This document shows positions 17,843 through 26,840 of a stretch of DNA of 64,000 nt, in pieces. Made by a program: the position numbers and the translations under genes. Positions within the stretch are counted from its first letter, which is position 1; every line of letters begins with the position of its first letter. This stretch comes from an uncultured Clostridia bacterium (lineage in GTDB: Bacteria; Bacillota; Clostridia; Oscillospirales; Ruminococcaceae), in assembly GCA_944382875.1 (NCBI GenBank), contig CALWNQ010000001.1, positions 124,001 to 188,000 on the forward strand. The letters are read 5' to 3'. The notes beneath the pieces were generated by a model. The model was not told the DNA's origin, did no database searches, and worked only from the letters and a program-made list of their open reading frames with translations.

Positions 17843-17872
17843 ATTGTAACAAAAATGTCCGCATGTTACAAT
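17843..17872. promoter_or_regulatory. Overlapping divergent promoters in an inverted repeat
   Basis: ATTGTAACA (17843-17851) and TGTTACAAT (17864-17872) form a 9-12-9 inverted repeat. Rightward, TTGTAA (17844-17849) is 17 bp from TACAAT (17867-17872). Leftward, TTGTAA (17866-17871 on the minus strand) is 17 bp from TACAAT (17843-17848). Each -35 box overlaps the other promoter's -10 box, so polymerase can probably occupy only one direction at a time. Confidence 0.7.
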
Positions 17873-17907
17873 AGAAACAGAAAAAAAAGGGACCGGGAGG
17901 AATCAGG

Positions 17908-18912
17908 ATGACAGGAAGAGAACGTGTTGTTGCCGCATTGACCATGAAAGAATTTGACCGGGTACCACGCGAAATGATGTTCGGTTATCCGGACCTGCTG
18001 CGAGACTACCCCTCAGATGTAACAGGAGTCGCCTATTATTATGGAAAAGGCAAATTCCAGGGGAGCATCGGCGCCAAAGGGCATTGGATCGACGAATGGG
18101 GCTGCGTCTGGACTGCCGCCGAAGATGGTGTAAAAGGGGAGGTCAAGGAATACCTGCTCAACGATTGGAACAAGCTCGACAGCTTTTCACCGCCTTGGGA
18201 TGTGCTGCGGGAAGCCGACCTCTCGATGGTAGATGCCCAGTGCAAAGCGGAGGACCGTTTTACCGTTGTATTCTGGTCCGTATCACCCAGCCCGTTCCAG
18301 CGGATGCAGTTCCTCCGGGGCACCGAAAACCTGTTCATCGACCTGGCAGAACAGAATGAAGAGGTATTCCGCCTGCGGGATATGGTACACGAATACTTTG
18401 TGGAGCAGGAAAAGATGTGGTGCAAAACTGCGATCGACGCCATCCACATCGAAGACGACTGGGGCGCCCAGCATGCACTGCTCATCTCGCCCGCCCTCTG
18501 GCGGAGCTTCTACAAACCCCTTTATAAGGAATACTGCGATATTGCCCACGCCGCCGGAAAATTTGTCATCATGCATTCAGACGGCTATATCCTGGATATT
18601 CTCGGAGATCTGATCGAAATCGGAGTAGACGCCATCAACTCCCAGCTGTTCTGCATGGACATTGAGGAGCTGGAACGCCGGTTCGGCGGACGGATCTGCT
18701 TCTGGGGCGAAATTGACCGGCAGTATACGCTCCCCTTTGGCACTGAGGCAGACATCCGGGCCGATGTTGACCGTGCGGCTTCCATCCTGCTGAAAAACCG
18801 TTTTACCGGTGTGGTTGCTCAGTGCCCCGGCGGCAAGGACATTCTCCATCCTGCTATCCGAACCGTCTATGACGAATGGAGCCATATCGGAAAAGGAGGC
18901 ATTCGCAGATGA
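17908..18912 (+). CDS. URO-D/MtaA-superfamily protein with H-S-D-G motif
   Basis: This 334-residue protein opens with the family-typical MTGRERVVAALTMKEFDRVP. The metal-site strand is KFVIMHSDGYILDILGDL, with H223-x-D225-G in place of H-x-C, and a possible third ligand is C306 in VVAQCPGG, the position of the distal cysteine in corrinoid:thiol methyltransferases. It is first of a pair whose stop overlaps the next start (ATGA at 18909-18912), suggesting equal production and perhaps a complex. It is transcribed from the divergent promoter next to the AraC regulator. Enzymatic role unknown; methyl transfer is the family-based guess. Confidence 0.84.
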   Translation: MTGRERVVAALTMKEFDRVPREMMFGYPDLLRDYPSDVTGVAYYYGKGKFQGSIGAKGHWIDEWGCVWTAAEDGVKGEVKEYLLNDWNKLDSFSPPWDVLREADLSMVDAQCKAEDRFTVVFWSVSPSPFQRMQFLRGTENLFIDLAEQNEEVFRLRDMVHEYFVEQEKMWCKTAIDAIHIEDDWGAQHALLISPALWRSFYKPLYKEYCDIAHAAGKFVIMHSDGYILDILGDLIEIGVDAINSQLFCMDIEELERRFGGRICFWGEIDRQYTLPFGTEADIRADVDRAASILLKNRFTGVVAQCPGGKDILHPAIRTVYDEWSHIGKGGIRR

Positions 18913-19961
18913 GCGAATCGCAGATGACCAGACGCGAACGGATTTTGGCCGCCATCGAACACCGTCCGGTAGACAAGGTGCCGATCGGCTTTGACATCTT
19001 TGAACCGGTGCGGGAGGGCGTCCTGCGCTATTTCGGAGCCGACTGCCTGGAAAACCTCTATGAAAAATCGGGGGTTGAAGGCTTTTCGGTTTGGGACTGG
19101 CCGAGCGCGCAGCCCCGATACATTGGGCCGAAGCGGGAAGGCGTTGACGCCTATGACCGCAGTATGGCCTACGGCTGTTGGGGAAAGGTCGGCGAGCGGA
19201 TCTATCCGCTGCGCGGCAAAAAGCTGGACGAATACCGCTGGCCTACCGCCGACGATTTTGACTTTTCTCATTTAAAGGAAGAACTTTCCGAAATCCGGTC
19301 GCGGGATATGACCACAGCGTCGGGACACGCGGGATGCGGTTGGCTTCATCATGTCCAGATGCGTTCCTACGATGAAATCTTCTACGACGTGCTAGACAAT
19401 GCCTTTATGGAAGAATATATGGCACGTAACCGGGCGTTTTACCTGGACTACTTCACCCGTCTGTTTGAAGCGGCCGACGGTTTGATCGACATCATCCGCG
19501 CCGATGAAGATCTGGGCGGCCAGCAGAACATGCTGCTCAGCCCCGAACTGTGGCGCAAATGGTACAAACCGCTCTGGAAAGAGGTTTTTGCCATCGCCAA
19601 ACAGCATGGGGCCAAAATCTGGCTCCATTCCTGCGGCTACTGCTATCCGCTCGTCCGAGATTTCATTGAAATCGGAGTGGATATCCTCAACCCGCTGCCG
19701 CCATATGTCCGGGACAGCGATCCGGCTGCCATGAAGGCAGAATTCGGCTCGATGCTCTGCTTTGACGGCGGCGTTGACCAGATGAACGTTCTGGTACAGG
19801 GCACACCGGAACAGGTGCGGCAGGAGGTAAAGCTCCGGATGGAGCAGCTCGCCCCCGGCAGCGGTTATATTGTTGGACCGTCCCAGGTGATCGAAAAGGA
19901 TATTCCGCTGGAAAACGCCATCGCCTTTTTCAAAGCCTGCCTCGAATACGGACAACGGTAA
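18909..19961 (+). CDS. URO-D/MtaA-superfamily protein with H-S-C-G motif
   Basis: This 350-residue protein starts at ATG 18909, nine bases after AGGAGG and overlapping the previous stop. The N-terminus has the family opening MTRRERILAAIEHRPVDKVP. The metal-site strand is AKIWLHSCGYCYPLVRD with H240-x-C242-G, the only intact copy in the window that keeps the H-x-C motif of MtaA/CmuA-type methyltransferases. The late GPSQV segment lacks the expected third cysteine. As it is coupled to an H-x-D relative, the two could be a specialised heteromer. No terminator was seen after it before the ylxM promoter. Confidence 0.84.
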   Translation: MSESQMTRRERILAAIEHRPVDKVPIGFDIFEPVREGVLRYFGADCLENLYEKSGVEGFSVWDWPSAQPRYIGPKREGVDAYDRSMAYGCWGKVGERIYPLRGKKLDEYRWPTADDFDFSHLKEELSEIRSRDMTTASGHAGCGWLHHVQMRSYDEIFYDVLDNAFMEEYMARNRAFYLDYFTRLFEAADGLIDIIRADEDLGGQQNMLLSPELWRKWYKPLWKEVFAIAKQHGAKIWLHSCGYCYPLVRDFIEIGVDILNPLPPYVRDSDPAAMKAEFGSMLCFDGGVDQMNVLVQGTPEQVRQEVKLRMEQLAPGSGYIVGPSQVIEKDIPLENAIAFFKACLEYGQR

Positions 19962-20047
19962 AATTCCCAAAAAACCGCAACGCAAAAACATTTTCGCTGG
20001 TAAAACCGGAAAATCGAAAAAATTCGCACGACTGTAAAGGAAAGCCC

Positions 20048-20076
20048 TTGACAGCCGTGCTTTTTTCGGGTATAAT
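20048..20076 (+). promoter_or_regulatory. Consensus promoter of ylxM-ffh
   Basis: TTGACA (20048-20053), 17 bp, TATAAT (20071-20076): full sigma-A consensus, 63 bp before the ylxM start. Confidence 0.88.
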
Positions 20077-20139
20077 ATCGGATGTAAAGCAAACGCATTT
20101 ACACAGCACGCCCCGGAGTGGAAAAAGGAGGCCGGCCGG

Positions 20140-20511
20140 ATGAGCAAAAATCTTGGGATTTCAGATCTTCTCGACCTGTACGGCGAAATGCTCACCGATA
20201 AACAGCGCGACGTCATCGAGCTGTATTACAACCAGGACCTCTCCCTTGCGGAAATCGCCGAACACGAACAGATCACCCGCCAGGGCGTCCGGGACAACAT
20301 CAAACGCGGCGAGGCTTTTCTGCTGGAAATGGAAGAAAAGCTCCATTTTGCCGAAAAATTTAAAAAGCTTGTGGCAGTCACCGAAGAAATCACCGCGCAC
20401 TGCGCCGAAATCGAGCGGATTAACCGGGGATTCACCTATTCCCACGCGATTGAGGAGCACGCCCGCAAGGTTCGGGAACTCGCCAACAACTACCTCGACG
20501 ATAACTTCTGA
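20140..20511 (+). CDS. ylxM: YlxM/UPF0122 helix-turn-helix protein
   Basis: This 123-residue cytoplasmic protein has a sigma-70-region-4-like helix-turn-helix (LTDKQRDVIELYYNQDLSLA, then EIAEHEQITRQGVRDNIKR). It is the conserved partner of Ffh in Firmicutes, where it lies directly upstream of ffh and is thought to be linked to the signal recognition particle. The length is usual (100-125 residues). The start has AAAGGAGG upstream. The 35-bp gap to ffh and single promoter indicate one transcript. Confidence 0.9.
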   Translation: MSKNLGISDLLDLYGEMLTDKQRDVIELYYNQDLSLAEIAEHEQITRQGVRDNIKRGEAFLLEMEEKLHFAEKFKKLVAVTEEITAHCAEIERINRGFTYSHAIEEHARKVRELANNYLDDNF

Positions 20512-20546
20512 CCGGAAACCGGTCATTTTGAAAGGAGGGCAACCCA

Positions 20547-21869
20547 TTGGCATTTGAAAGCCTTTCAGAAAAGCTTGCAGCGGCCTTTAAAAAGCTCCGC
20601 TCCAAGGGAAAACTGAGTGAATCGGATATCAAGGACGCCATGCGGGAAGTCAAAATGGCCCTTCTCGAAGCGGACGTCAACTACAAAGTCGTCAAGGACT
20701 TTGTCAAAACGGTGAGCGAACGCGCCGTTGGGCAGGAAGTGCTCGAAAGCCTGACTCCCGCACAGCAGGTCATCAAAATCGTTAACGAAGAGCTGACCGC
20801 ATTGATGGGAAGCCAGAACGCCCGCATCGAATTCCCCTCCAAACCGCCCTGCGTTGTGCTGATGTGCGGCTTGCAGGGTAGCGGTAAAACCACCCACTCG
20901 GCAAAACTTGCCAAATACTTCAAAAACCAGGGCCACCGCCCGCTGCTTGTCGCCTGTGACATCTACCGTCCGGCTGCAATCGAACAGCTCCAGATCGTCG
21001 GCGAAAAGGCCGGCGCCAAGGTTTTTGAAATGGGTAAGGAAAACCCCGTCAAAATCGCCACCGAAGCGCTCAAATATGCAAAGGACCACGGCAACGATCT
21101 CGTCATCATCGACACCGCCGGCCGCCTGCATATCGACGAAGTGCTGATGGAGGAATTGAAACAGATTGAAGCCGCCGTCGACCCGAACGAAATCCTGCTC
21201 GTTGTCGACTCGATGACCGGTCAGGACGCCGTCAACGTGGCGGATACCTTCAATAAAGCGCTGCCGATCACCGGCGTTATCCTGACCAAGCTCGACTCCG
21301 ACACCCGCGGCGGTGCCGCTATCTCGGTATTGCAGGTCACCGGAAAGCCGATCAAATTCGCCGGTACCGGTGAAAAGCTAGACGACCTCGAACCGTTCCA
21401 TCCGGAACGAATGGCCTCCCGAATCCTCGGAATGGGCGACGTCCTCACCCTGATTGAAAAGGCACAGGACGCTGTCGATGAAAAGGAAGCGGCAAAGCTG
21501 GCCCAGAAAATGAAGGAAAACAGTTTTGACATGAACGACCTGCTCGACAATCTTCGCCAGATTAGCAAGATGGGTTCGATCAAGCAGCTGCTGGGCATGA
21601 TTCCCGGTCTGGGCAGCAAGATTGAAAATATGGACATCGATGAGAAGCAATTCACCCGGATTGAGGCCATCATCACCTCGATGACCCCGGCCGAACGGGA
21701 AAAACCCGCCATCATCAACCCGTCCCGCAAACGGCGCATCGCCGCCGGTTCCGGTACCAAGGTAGAAGATGTCAACCGGCTGCTCAAACAGTTTGAGCAG
21801 ATGAAAACCATGATGAAGCAATTCAACAAAAAAGGCAAACGGCGGATGAAATTCCCGCCCATGATGTAA
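20547..21869 (+). CDS. ffh: Signal recognition particle GTPase
   Basis: This 440-residue protein is the SRP54 homologue that delivers ribosomes making membrane proteins to FtsY. It has the N domain, the GTPase domain with [15 protein letters not shown], the DTAGR box and [10 protein letters not shown], and a C-terminal methionine-rich M domain ending [10 protein letters not shown]. The start codon is TTG at 20547, seven bases after AAAGGAGGG; no better-placed ATG exists. Co-transcribed with ylxM. The order ylxM-ffh-rpsP is standard for Clostridia. Confidence 0.97.
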   Translation: MAFESLSEKLAAAFKKLRSKGKLSESDIKDAMREVKMALLEADVNYKVVKDFVKTVSERAVGQEVLESLTPAQQVIKIVNEELTALMGSQNARIEFPSKPPCVVLMCGLQGSGKTTHSAKLAKYFKNQGHRPLLVACDIYRPAAIEQLQIVGEKAGAKVFEMGKENPVKIATEALKYAKDHGNDLVIIDTAGRLHIDEVLMEELKQIEAAVDPNEILLVVDSMTGQDAVNVADTFNKALPITGVILTKLDSDTRGGAAISVLQVTGKPIKFAGTGEKLDDLEPFHPERMASRILGMGDVLTLIEKAQDAVDEKEAAKLAQKMKENSFDMNDLLDNLRQISKMGSIKQLLGMIPGLGSKIENMDIDEKQFTRIEAIITSMTPAEREKPAIINPSRKRRIAAGSGTKVEDVNRLLKQFEQMKTMMKQFNKKGKRRMKFPPMM

Positions 21870-21943
21870 GGCTGACACGCAATTTCGCGTATCACATAGA
21901 CAAGAGCCGGAAACCGGCAAACAAATATCAGGAGGAACTATCC

Positions 21944-22186
21944 ATGGCTGTTAAAATCAGACTGCGCCGCATGGGCGCGAAAAAAGCTCCCTTTTACCGC
22001 ATCGTTGTAGCAGATTCCCGCTACCCCAGAGATGGCCGTTTCATCGAAGAAATCGGCACCTATGATCCCACCAAGAACCCCAGCGTTGTCAACGTTGACC
22101 TGGAAAAAGCCAACAAATGGATCGCAAACGGCGCTCAGCCCACCGACACCGTCAAGAAGATCCTCAAGATCAGCGCAGACAAATAA
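21944..22186 (+). CDS. rpsP: 30S ribosomal protein S16
   Basis: This 80-residue protein has the full S16 pattern: [40 protein letters not shown]. It binds 16S rRNA early in 30S assembly. The ribosome site CAGGAGGAA is strong. It opens the rpsP-khpA-rimM-trmD block and lies 74 bp after ffh. Confidence 0.98.
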   Translation: MAVKIRLRRMGAKKAPFYRIVVADSRYPRDGRFIEEIGTYDPTKNPSVVNVDLEKANKWIANGAQPTDTVKKILKISADK

Positions 22187-22248
22187 TCATTCTTTCCAAA
22201 TCCTGGCCGCCAGGATACCAGCGGCGGACTTCTGAGTGAGGTTTTATT

Positions 22249-22482
22249 ATGGAAGAACTGCTTATTGCCCTTGCACGCGGGCTTGTAGAAAACAAGGACG
22301 CCGTCAAGGTTACGGTTGACGAGCCCAATGAAGAAGGGATTGTCGTCTACCACCTGAATGTCGCACCCTCCGATATGGGACGGGTCATCGGCAAACAGGG
22401 ACGCATCGCCAAGGCCATCCGCACTGTGATGCGGGCCAGCGCCACCATGCGCGATGAAAAAGTAATGGTCGAAATTGACTGA
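22249..22482 (+). CDS. khpA: KH-domain RNA-binding protein KhpA
   Basis: This 77-residue protein is a single KH domain with the GxxG-type loop in VIGKQGRIAKAIRTVM. It is the KhpA/YlqC family, which pairs with KhpB/Jag and affects cell elongation and small-RNA biology in Firmicutes. Gene position directly after rpsP is the usual one. A weak terminator-like hairpin follows. Confidence 0.94.
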   Translation: MEELLIALARGLVENKDAVKVTVDEPNEEGIVVYHLNVAPSDMGRVIGKQGRIAKAIRTVMRASATMRDEKVMVEID

Positions 22483-22487
22483 CACAG

Positions 22488-22520
22488 AAACGGAGCGGAG
22501 CTTTTCTGCTCCGTTTTGTT
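22488..22520 (+). terminator. Weak terminator or attenuator after khpA
   Basis: AAACGGAGC (22488-22496) pairs with GCTCCGTTT (22508-22516), followed by a short TTTTGTT tract. It probably allows partial read-through because rimM and trmD lie downstream without an obvious promoter. Confidence 0.55.
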
Positions 22521-22536
22521 GTCCGGAGGAATTATC

Positions 22537-23178
22537 ATGCTGCATGTCTGTCCGGCCTGCGGGCACTACGCCCCAGAGCTTCTCTTTGACAAGGAGAAAA
22601 GTGAGGTCATCTGCCCCGACTGCGGGCATCGGACCGCTTTTCCGCGCCTGCCCCTGTTTCTGATTACCGGCTCAAGCTGCGCCGGCAAATCTACCCTGAC
22701 ACGGGAGCTTTTCCTGCACAATAACCGGGTAGCCGCCATCGAAAGCGACATCCTGTGGGACGAAAAATGGCGGAAGGCCGGAGATAATTTCCGCGCATAC
22801 CGCGCCATGTGGCTCCGCGTCTGCCAAAACATCAGCCATGCCGGGAAACCAGTCGTGCTCTGCGGATGCTGTGATCCCGGCCAGTTTGCAGACCAGCCGG
22901 AAGCTGGTTTCTTCTCCGGACTGCACTTTCTGGCGGTTGTCTGCCGCGATGAGGTACTGGAACACCGTATGGACCGCCGCGGACTGACCGATCCGGAAAC
23001 ACGGCAGGGAAACCTCAGCTTTAACCGCTGGTTTTGGGAAAATCACAATAAAACAAATCCGCCCATTACACTGCTGGACACCTCGGAGCTTTCCCCGAGC
23101 GAAGCCGCAGCCCAGGCGGGACGCTGGATCGACACCATTCTGGAAAAGGAGATGCCTTATGGAACAGCAATATCTTGA
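22537..23178 (+). CDS. Zinc-ribbon plus P-loop kinase-like protein
   Basis: This 213-residue protein starts at ATG 22537 after GGAGG. It begins with a small zinc ribbon (C5, C8, C26, C29), then a Walker A loop GSSCAGKST at residues 45-53. The architecture matches P-loop nucleoside/nucleotide kinase-like NTPases, but a substrate cannot be named. Its 3' end overlaps rimM by 20 bp, so it is embedded in the conserved ribosome-maturation block where no such gene is normally found. That suggests co-translation with rimM, though not necessarily a shared role. Confidence 0.75.
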   Translation: MLHVCPACGHYAPELLFDKEKSEVICPDCGHRTAFPRLPLFLITGSSCAGKSTLTRELFLHNNRVAAIESDILWDEKWRKAGDNFRAYRAMWLRVCQNISHAGKPVVLCGCCDPGQFADQPEAGFFSGLHFLAVVCRDEVLEHRMDRRGLTDPETRQGNLSFNRWFWENHNKTNPPITLLDTSELSPSEAAAQAGRWIDTILEKEMPYGTAIS

Positions 23179-23665
23179 AATCGGGAAAATTGTAGCCATC
23201 CATGCGCTAAAAGGAGAAATGCGGGTACAGCCGTGGTGTGATTCTCCCGACTTTATGCGCCGCTTCAAACGGATGTATCTGGACGGTGTGGAATATAAGG
23301 TCCAGTCCGCACGGCCAAATAAAAACATGGTAATTCTCAAGCTCGCCGGAATTGACACGCCGGAGCTTGCACAGAAACAGGTCAACAAGGTGCTTTCCGT
23401 CGACCGGGCTGACATTAAGCTGAAAAAAGGCGTCTATTTTGTGGCCGACCTGATTGGGCTGCAGGTGATTGACGCCGATGATGAGTCCATCGTCTACGGT
23501 GAACTCACCGATGTGAGCCAGACCGGAGCAAACGACGTCTACCACATTCGGTTTGCAGACGGTAAAGAGCGCTATGTTCCTGCCATTCCGCAGGTTGTGA
23601 TTGAAACCAATCTGGAGCGGAAACAGATGCGGATCCGTCCGCTGGACGGCCTGTTTGACGATTAA
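23159..23665 (+). CDS. rimM: 16S rRNA processing protein RimM
   Basis: This 168-residue protein has the RimM N-terminal beta barrel (EIGKIVAIHALKGEMRVQPW) and the PRC-barrel C-terminus (YFVADLIGLQVIDAD, then YVPAIPQVVIETNLE). It helps mature the 3' domain of 16S rRNA and binds S19. Its start lies inside the end of the preceding gene. trmD follows after 9 bp. Confidence 0.96.
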   Translation: MEQQYLEIGKIVAIHALKGEMRVQPWCDSPDFMRRFKRMYLDGVEYKVQSARPNKNMVILKLAGIDTPELAQKQVNKVLSVDRADIKLKKGVYFVADLIGLQVIDADDESIVYGELTDVSQTGANDVYHIRFADGKERYVPAIPQVVIETNLERKQMRIRPLDGLFDD

Positions 23666-23674
23666 GGAGGAGCC

Positions 23675-24418
23675 ATGATTCGGATCGATATTGCCACCCT
23701 TTTCCCCGAAATGTGTGAAGCTGTGCTAGGCGAAAGCATCATCGGCCGCGCCCGGAAAAAACAACTGGTGGAAATCCACTGTCACAACATCCGGGATTAC
23801 TCCCCAGATCCCAAACATCATCGGGTAGACGACTCCCCTTATGGCGGCGGCAAAGGGATGGTCATGCAGCCGGAACCTATCTGGCAATGTTACCAGGACA
23901 TCATCCGCCAGAGCGGCTCCATCCCCTATGTCATTTATATGTCGCCTCAGGGGAAAGTGCTCACCCAACAGAAGGCGCTGGAACTCCGCAATGTCCCCCA
24001 TCTGATGCTGCTCTGCGGCCACTACGAAGGGGTGGATGAACGGATTCTGGAAAAAATTGTAGACGAAGAGCTTTCCATTGGCGACTATGTCCTGACCGGC
24101 GGAGAACTGGCCGCCATGGTCGTCACCGACAGCGTGGTACGGCTCTGCGAGGGCGTTTTGCCGGCAGAGGAATGTTATGAAAATGAAAGCCACATGAACG
24201 GCCTGCTGGAATACCCGCAGTATACACGTCCCGAAGAGTGGGAAGGCATGAAAGTTCCGGAAGTTCTGCTCTCCGGACATCACGCAAATATCGAGAAATG
24301 GCGGGCAGAACAAAGCCTTCTCCGCACTGAAAAAAAGCGTCCGGACATGCTGGAAAAGCTCAAAAACGCACAATCGGAATCTATCGATGTGGAAAAGTCG
24401 GTTCAAAAAAATGTGTAA
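23675..24418 (+). CDS. trmD: tRNA (guanine-N1)-methyltransferase
   Basis: This 247-residue protein makes m1G37 in tRNAs to prevent frameshifting. It has VDDSPYGGGKGMVMQPEP and the trefoil-knot SAM site (LCGHYEGVDERI, IGDYVLTGGELAAMVV). The length is normal. In most bacteria rplS follows trmD; here the next gene is ptsH under its own promoter, so rplS must lie elsewhere. Confidence 0.97.
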   Translation: MIRIDIATLFPEMCEAVLGESIIGRARKKQLVEIHCHNIRDYSPDPKHHRVDDSPYGGGKGMVMQPEPIWQCYQDIIRQSGSIPYVIYMSPQGKVLTQQKALELRNVPHLMLLCGHYEGVDERILEKIVDEELSIGDYVLTGGELAAMVVTDSVVRLCEGVLPAEECYENESHMNGLLEYPQYTRPEEWEGMKVPEVLLSGHHANIEKWRAEQSLLRTEKKRPDMLEKLKNAQSESIDVEKSVQKNV

Positions 24419-24483
24419 GATACACAAATATGTTGATAACTATTATGGAAATTTTAATTCTCTTACGAAAATGCGCAAAACTT

Positions 24484-24504
24484 TGATTTTCCGGCGGAAA
24501 ATCA
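24484..24504. repeat. Perfect inverted repeat next to the ptsH -35 box
   Basis: TGATTTTCC-GGC-GGAAAATCA (9-3-9) ends one base before the -35 box of the ptsH promoter. There is no T tract, so it is more likely a protein-binding site than a terminator for trmD. Confidence 0.45.
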
Positions 24505-24505
24505 G

Positions 24506-24533
24506 TTGACTACTTTTTCGGCTGTGCTATAAT
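24506..24533 (+). promoter_or_regulatory. Promoter of ptsH
   Basis: TTGACT (24506-24511), 16 bp, TATAAT (24528-24533) with extended TG one base before the -10 box. It lies 64 bp before the HPr start. Confidence 0.8.
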
Positions 24534-24597
24534 AAAAATACAAACAGAGAACGCCGTTCAGGCAATTATTTTGGATCATGGTATAGGAGAGTATGAT

Positions 24598-24861
24598 ATG
24601 TATCTGAAAGATGTAACTGTAAAGAACCAAGTTGGCCTTCATGCCCGTCCCGCAACTTTCTTCATCCAGAAAGCAAACGAATTCAAGTCCTCTGTCTGGG
24701 TTGAAAAGGAAGAGCGCCGTGTCAATGCAAAGAGCTTGCTGGGCGTCCTTTCGCTGGGCATCGTTGGCGGCACCACCATCCGCGTGATTGCTGATGGCGT
24801 GGACGAACAGGCTGCGGTTGACAGTCTTGTAAAGCTGATTGATTCTGCGTTTGCGGAGTAA
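24598..24861 (+). CDS. ptsH: Phosphocarrier protein HPr
   Basis: This 87-residue cytoplasmic protein relays phosphate in the PTS and, in Firmicutes, serves as CcpA co-effector when phosphorylated on serine. The catalytic histidine is in VGLHARPAT and the regulatory serine in NAKSLLGVLSL, so both functions appear possible. A histidine at the active site distinguishes it from Crh. The start is ATG at 24598 after TAGGAGA; a longer in-frame start lies before this ribosome site. It is monocistronic, without ptsI next to it. Confidence 0.93.
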   Translation: MYLKDVTVKNQVGLHARPATFFIQKANEFKSSVWVEKEERRVNAKSLLGVLSLGIVGGTTIRVIADGVDEQAAVDSLVKLIDSAFAE

Positions 24862-24876
24862 TTGTGAAAAAAAGAA

Positions 24877-24917
24877 ACGGACCGGTGGGCTTTTCCCATC
24901 GGTCTGTTTGTTTATCC
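24877..24917 (+). terminator. Terminator after ptsH
   Basis: A 13-bp stem (24877-24889 with 24895-24907) with two or three G-T pairs around CTTTT is followed by TTGTTTAT. Confidence 0.75.
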
Positions 24918-24949
24918 ACCTGTTTCCATTTTTGTAAAAGGAGAATCTC

Positions 24950-26803
24950 ATGACCATTGACCAGCTCCGTCAAAAAGCTCTTAGCCTCACCCTCCAGCCT
25001 GGCGTTTATCTGATGAAAGACAGCCGCGGCGAAATTATTTATGTAGGCAAAGCGAAAGCCTTGAAAAATCGTGTTGTCAGCTATTTCCGGGAAAACAGTT
25101 CCCACACCGAAAAGGTACGCCGGATGGTTTCCTGTGTATCGGATTTTGACTATATCGTCACCGGCAGCGAATTTGAAGCGCTCGTTCTGGAATGCAGCCT
25201 CATCAAGCTTCATAGTCCCAAGTACAATATTCTGCTCAAAGACGACAAAGGCTACCACTACATCCACATTTCAGATGGACCATATCCACGCATTACCGCT
25301 GGATTGCAAAAAAACGACAAAGGCACCGATCTCGGCCCTTATGTCAGCTCCTTCATCGTCAAACAGACGGTAGATGAAGCCAATCGTGTCTTTTGCCTGC
25401 CCACCTGTTCCAAACGGTTTCCGCAGGAGTTCGGAAAAAGCCGCCCTTGCTTAAATTTCCACATTCACCGCTGCTTTGGGCTGTGCCAAGGCAAAATGGG
25501 ACAAGAGGAGTATCAGAACCTCATCCAGGAAGCGGTGGAATATATCAAAAACGGCTCCGTCTCCTCTGTGGACGAAATGACAAAGCAAATGGAGCAGGCC
25601 GCCGAAGCGCTCGATTTTGAAAAAGCGGCACGGCTGCGCGACCGAATCCGAGCAGTACAGAAGATCACCACCACGCAACAGGTGCTGCTTGACGAAGACA
25701 AAAATCTGGATATCATTGCCTTTGCGCAGAATCATCTTATCATTTGCGCCGTTGTCATCCAGTACCGGGAAGGCCGGCTGGTTGACAAGCTAACCTATTT
25801 TTTTGAAGAAAACAGCCTTGCCGAAGTGCGAGAGGAGTTTTTAAGCCGCTATTATGCTTCCACACAGGACATTGCCCGCGTCATTCTGCTCGACGAAGCC
25901 GTTGAAGATCCGGAACTCTTCGCCGAATTTGTACGGCATCAGGCAGGGCATGCCGTAACGGTCGCGGTGCCGCAGAAAGGCGACCGCAAAAAACTGGTGG
26001 AAATGGCACACAACAACGCACTGGAGCAACTCTCCGACCGGGTGCAGCGCTCGGGAAAAGAGGTTGCCGCACTGGAGCAGCTCGGAAACCTTTTGGGGCT
26101 CCCCTCCCCGCCGCTTTATATCGAAGCCTACGACATCTCCAACTGGGGTGAAACCGGCCGGGTAGGCGGCATGATTGTTTTTGAAAATGGTCGCCCACTG
26201 AAATCGGATTACAAGCGGTTTGCCATCAAGGAAGTGGCCGGACAGGATGACTTCGCTTCAATGGCAGAAGTCCTCCGGCGCCGGATGCAACGGTATCTCG
26301 ATGGAGATCCCGCCTTTTCCCGGCTGCCGGATCTTATCCTTCTCGACGGTGGCAAAGGGCAAGTTTCAGCAGTTCGGGAAGTATTCCAGGAACTTGGAAT
26401 CCAGGTGCCGCTCTTCGGAATGGTCAAAGACAGCCGCCACCGCACCCGCGCCATTGTGGGAACCGAGGGGGAATTGGCGCTCTCTACCCTAAAAGCCGCC
26501 TTTACACTGGTCACTGCGATACAGGACGAGGTGCATCGCTTTGCCATTGCCTATCAGCGCACCCTTCATAAAAAAGCCAACACGGACAGTGATTTAAAAA
26601 AGCTGCCCGGTATCGGTGACGCACGAGCAAAAGCCATCCTGCGGCAGCTCCGCACCAAAAAACGAATTCTGGAAGCCACCCCCGCCGAACTTGCTCAGGT
26701 TGCCGGAATTTCGGAAGAAAAAGCCGAAACAGTTTGGAAAGGATTGCGGGAACTGTGGGGAGATCCATCAGAATCAGTTTTAGAAAATAATTCAAAAAAC
26801 TGA
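24950..26803 (+). CDS. uvrC: Excinuclease ABC subunit C
   Basis: This 617-residue protein makes both incisions in nucleotide-excision repair. It has the GIY-YIG domain at the N-terminus (PGVYLMKDSRGEIIYVGKAK), a UVR/UvrB-binding segment near residues 200-235, the RNase H-like nuclease (YDISNWGE...GGMIVFENG, LLDGGKGQ) and two helix-hairpin-helix motifs at the C-terminus (LPGIGDARAKAIL, VAGISEEKAETVW). Length is normal. Ribosome site AAAAGGAGAA. Confidence 0.97.
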   Translation: MTIDQLRQKALSLTLQPGVYLMKDSRGEIIYVGKAKALKNRVVSYFRENSSHTEKVRRMVSCVSDFDYIVTGSEFEALVLECSLIKLHSPKYNILLKDDKGYHYIHISDGPYPRITAGLQKNDKGTDLGPYVSSFIVKQTVDEANRVFCLPTCSKRFPQEFGKSRPCLNFHIHRCFGLCQGKMGQEEYQNLIQEAVEYIKNGSVSSVDEMTKQMEQAAEALDFEKAARLRDRIRAVQKITTTQQVLLDEDKNLDIIAFAQNHLIICAVVIQYREGRLVDKLTYFFEENSLAEVREEFLSRYYASTQDIARVILLDEAVEDPELFAEFVRHQAGHAVTVAVPQKGDRKKLVEMAHNNALEQLSDRVQRSGKEVAALEQLGNLLGLPSPPLYIEAYDISNWGETGRVGGMIVFENGRPLKSDYKRFAIKEVAGQDDFASMAEVLRRRMQRYLDGDPAFSRLPDLILLDGGKGQVSAVREVFQELGIQVPLFGMVKDSRHRTRAIVGTEGELALSTLKAAFTLVTAIQDEVHRFAIAYQRTLHKKANTDSDLKKLPGIGDARAKAILRQLRTKKRILEATPAELAQVAGISEEKAETVWKGLRELWGDPSESVLENNSKN

Positions 26804-26840
26804 AATATTTTAAAAGAAAATTGCGTCCAACTGGTTTATC

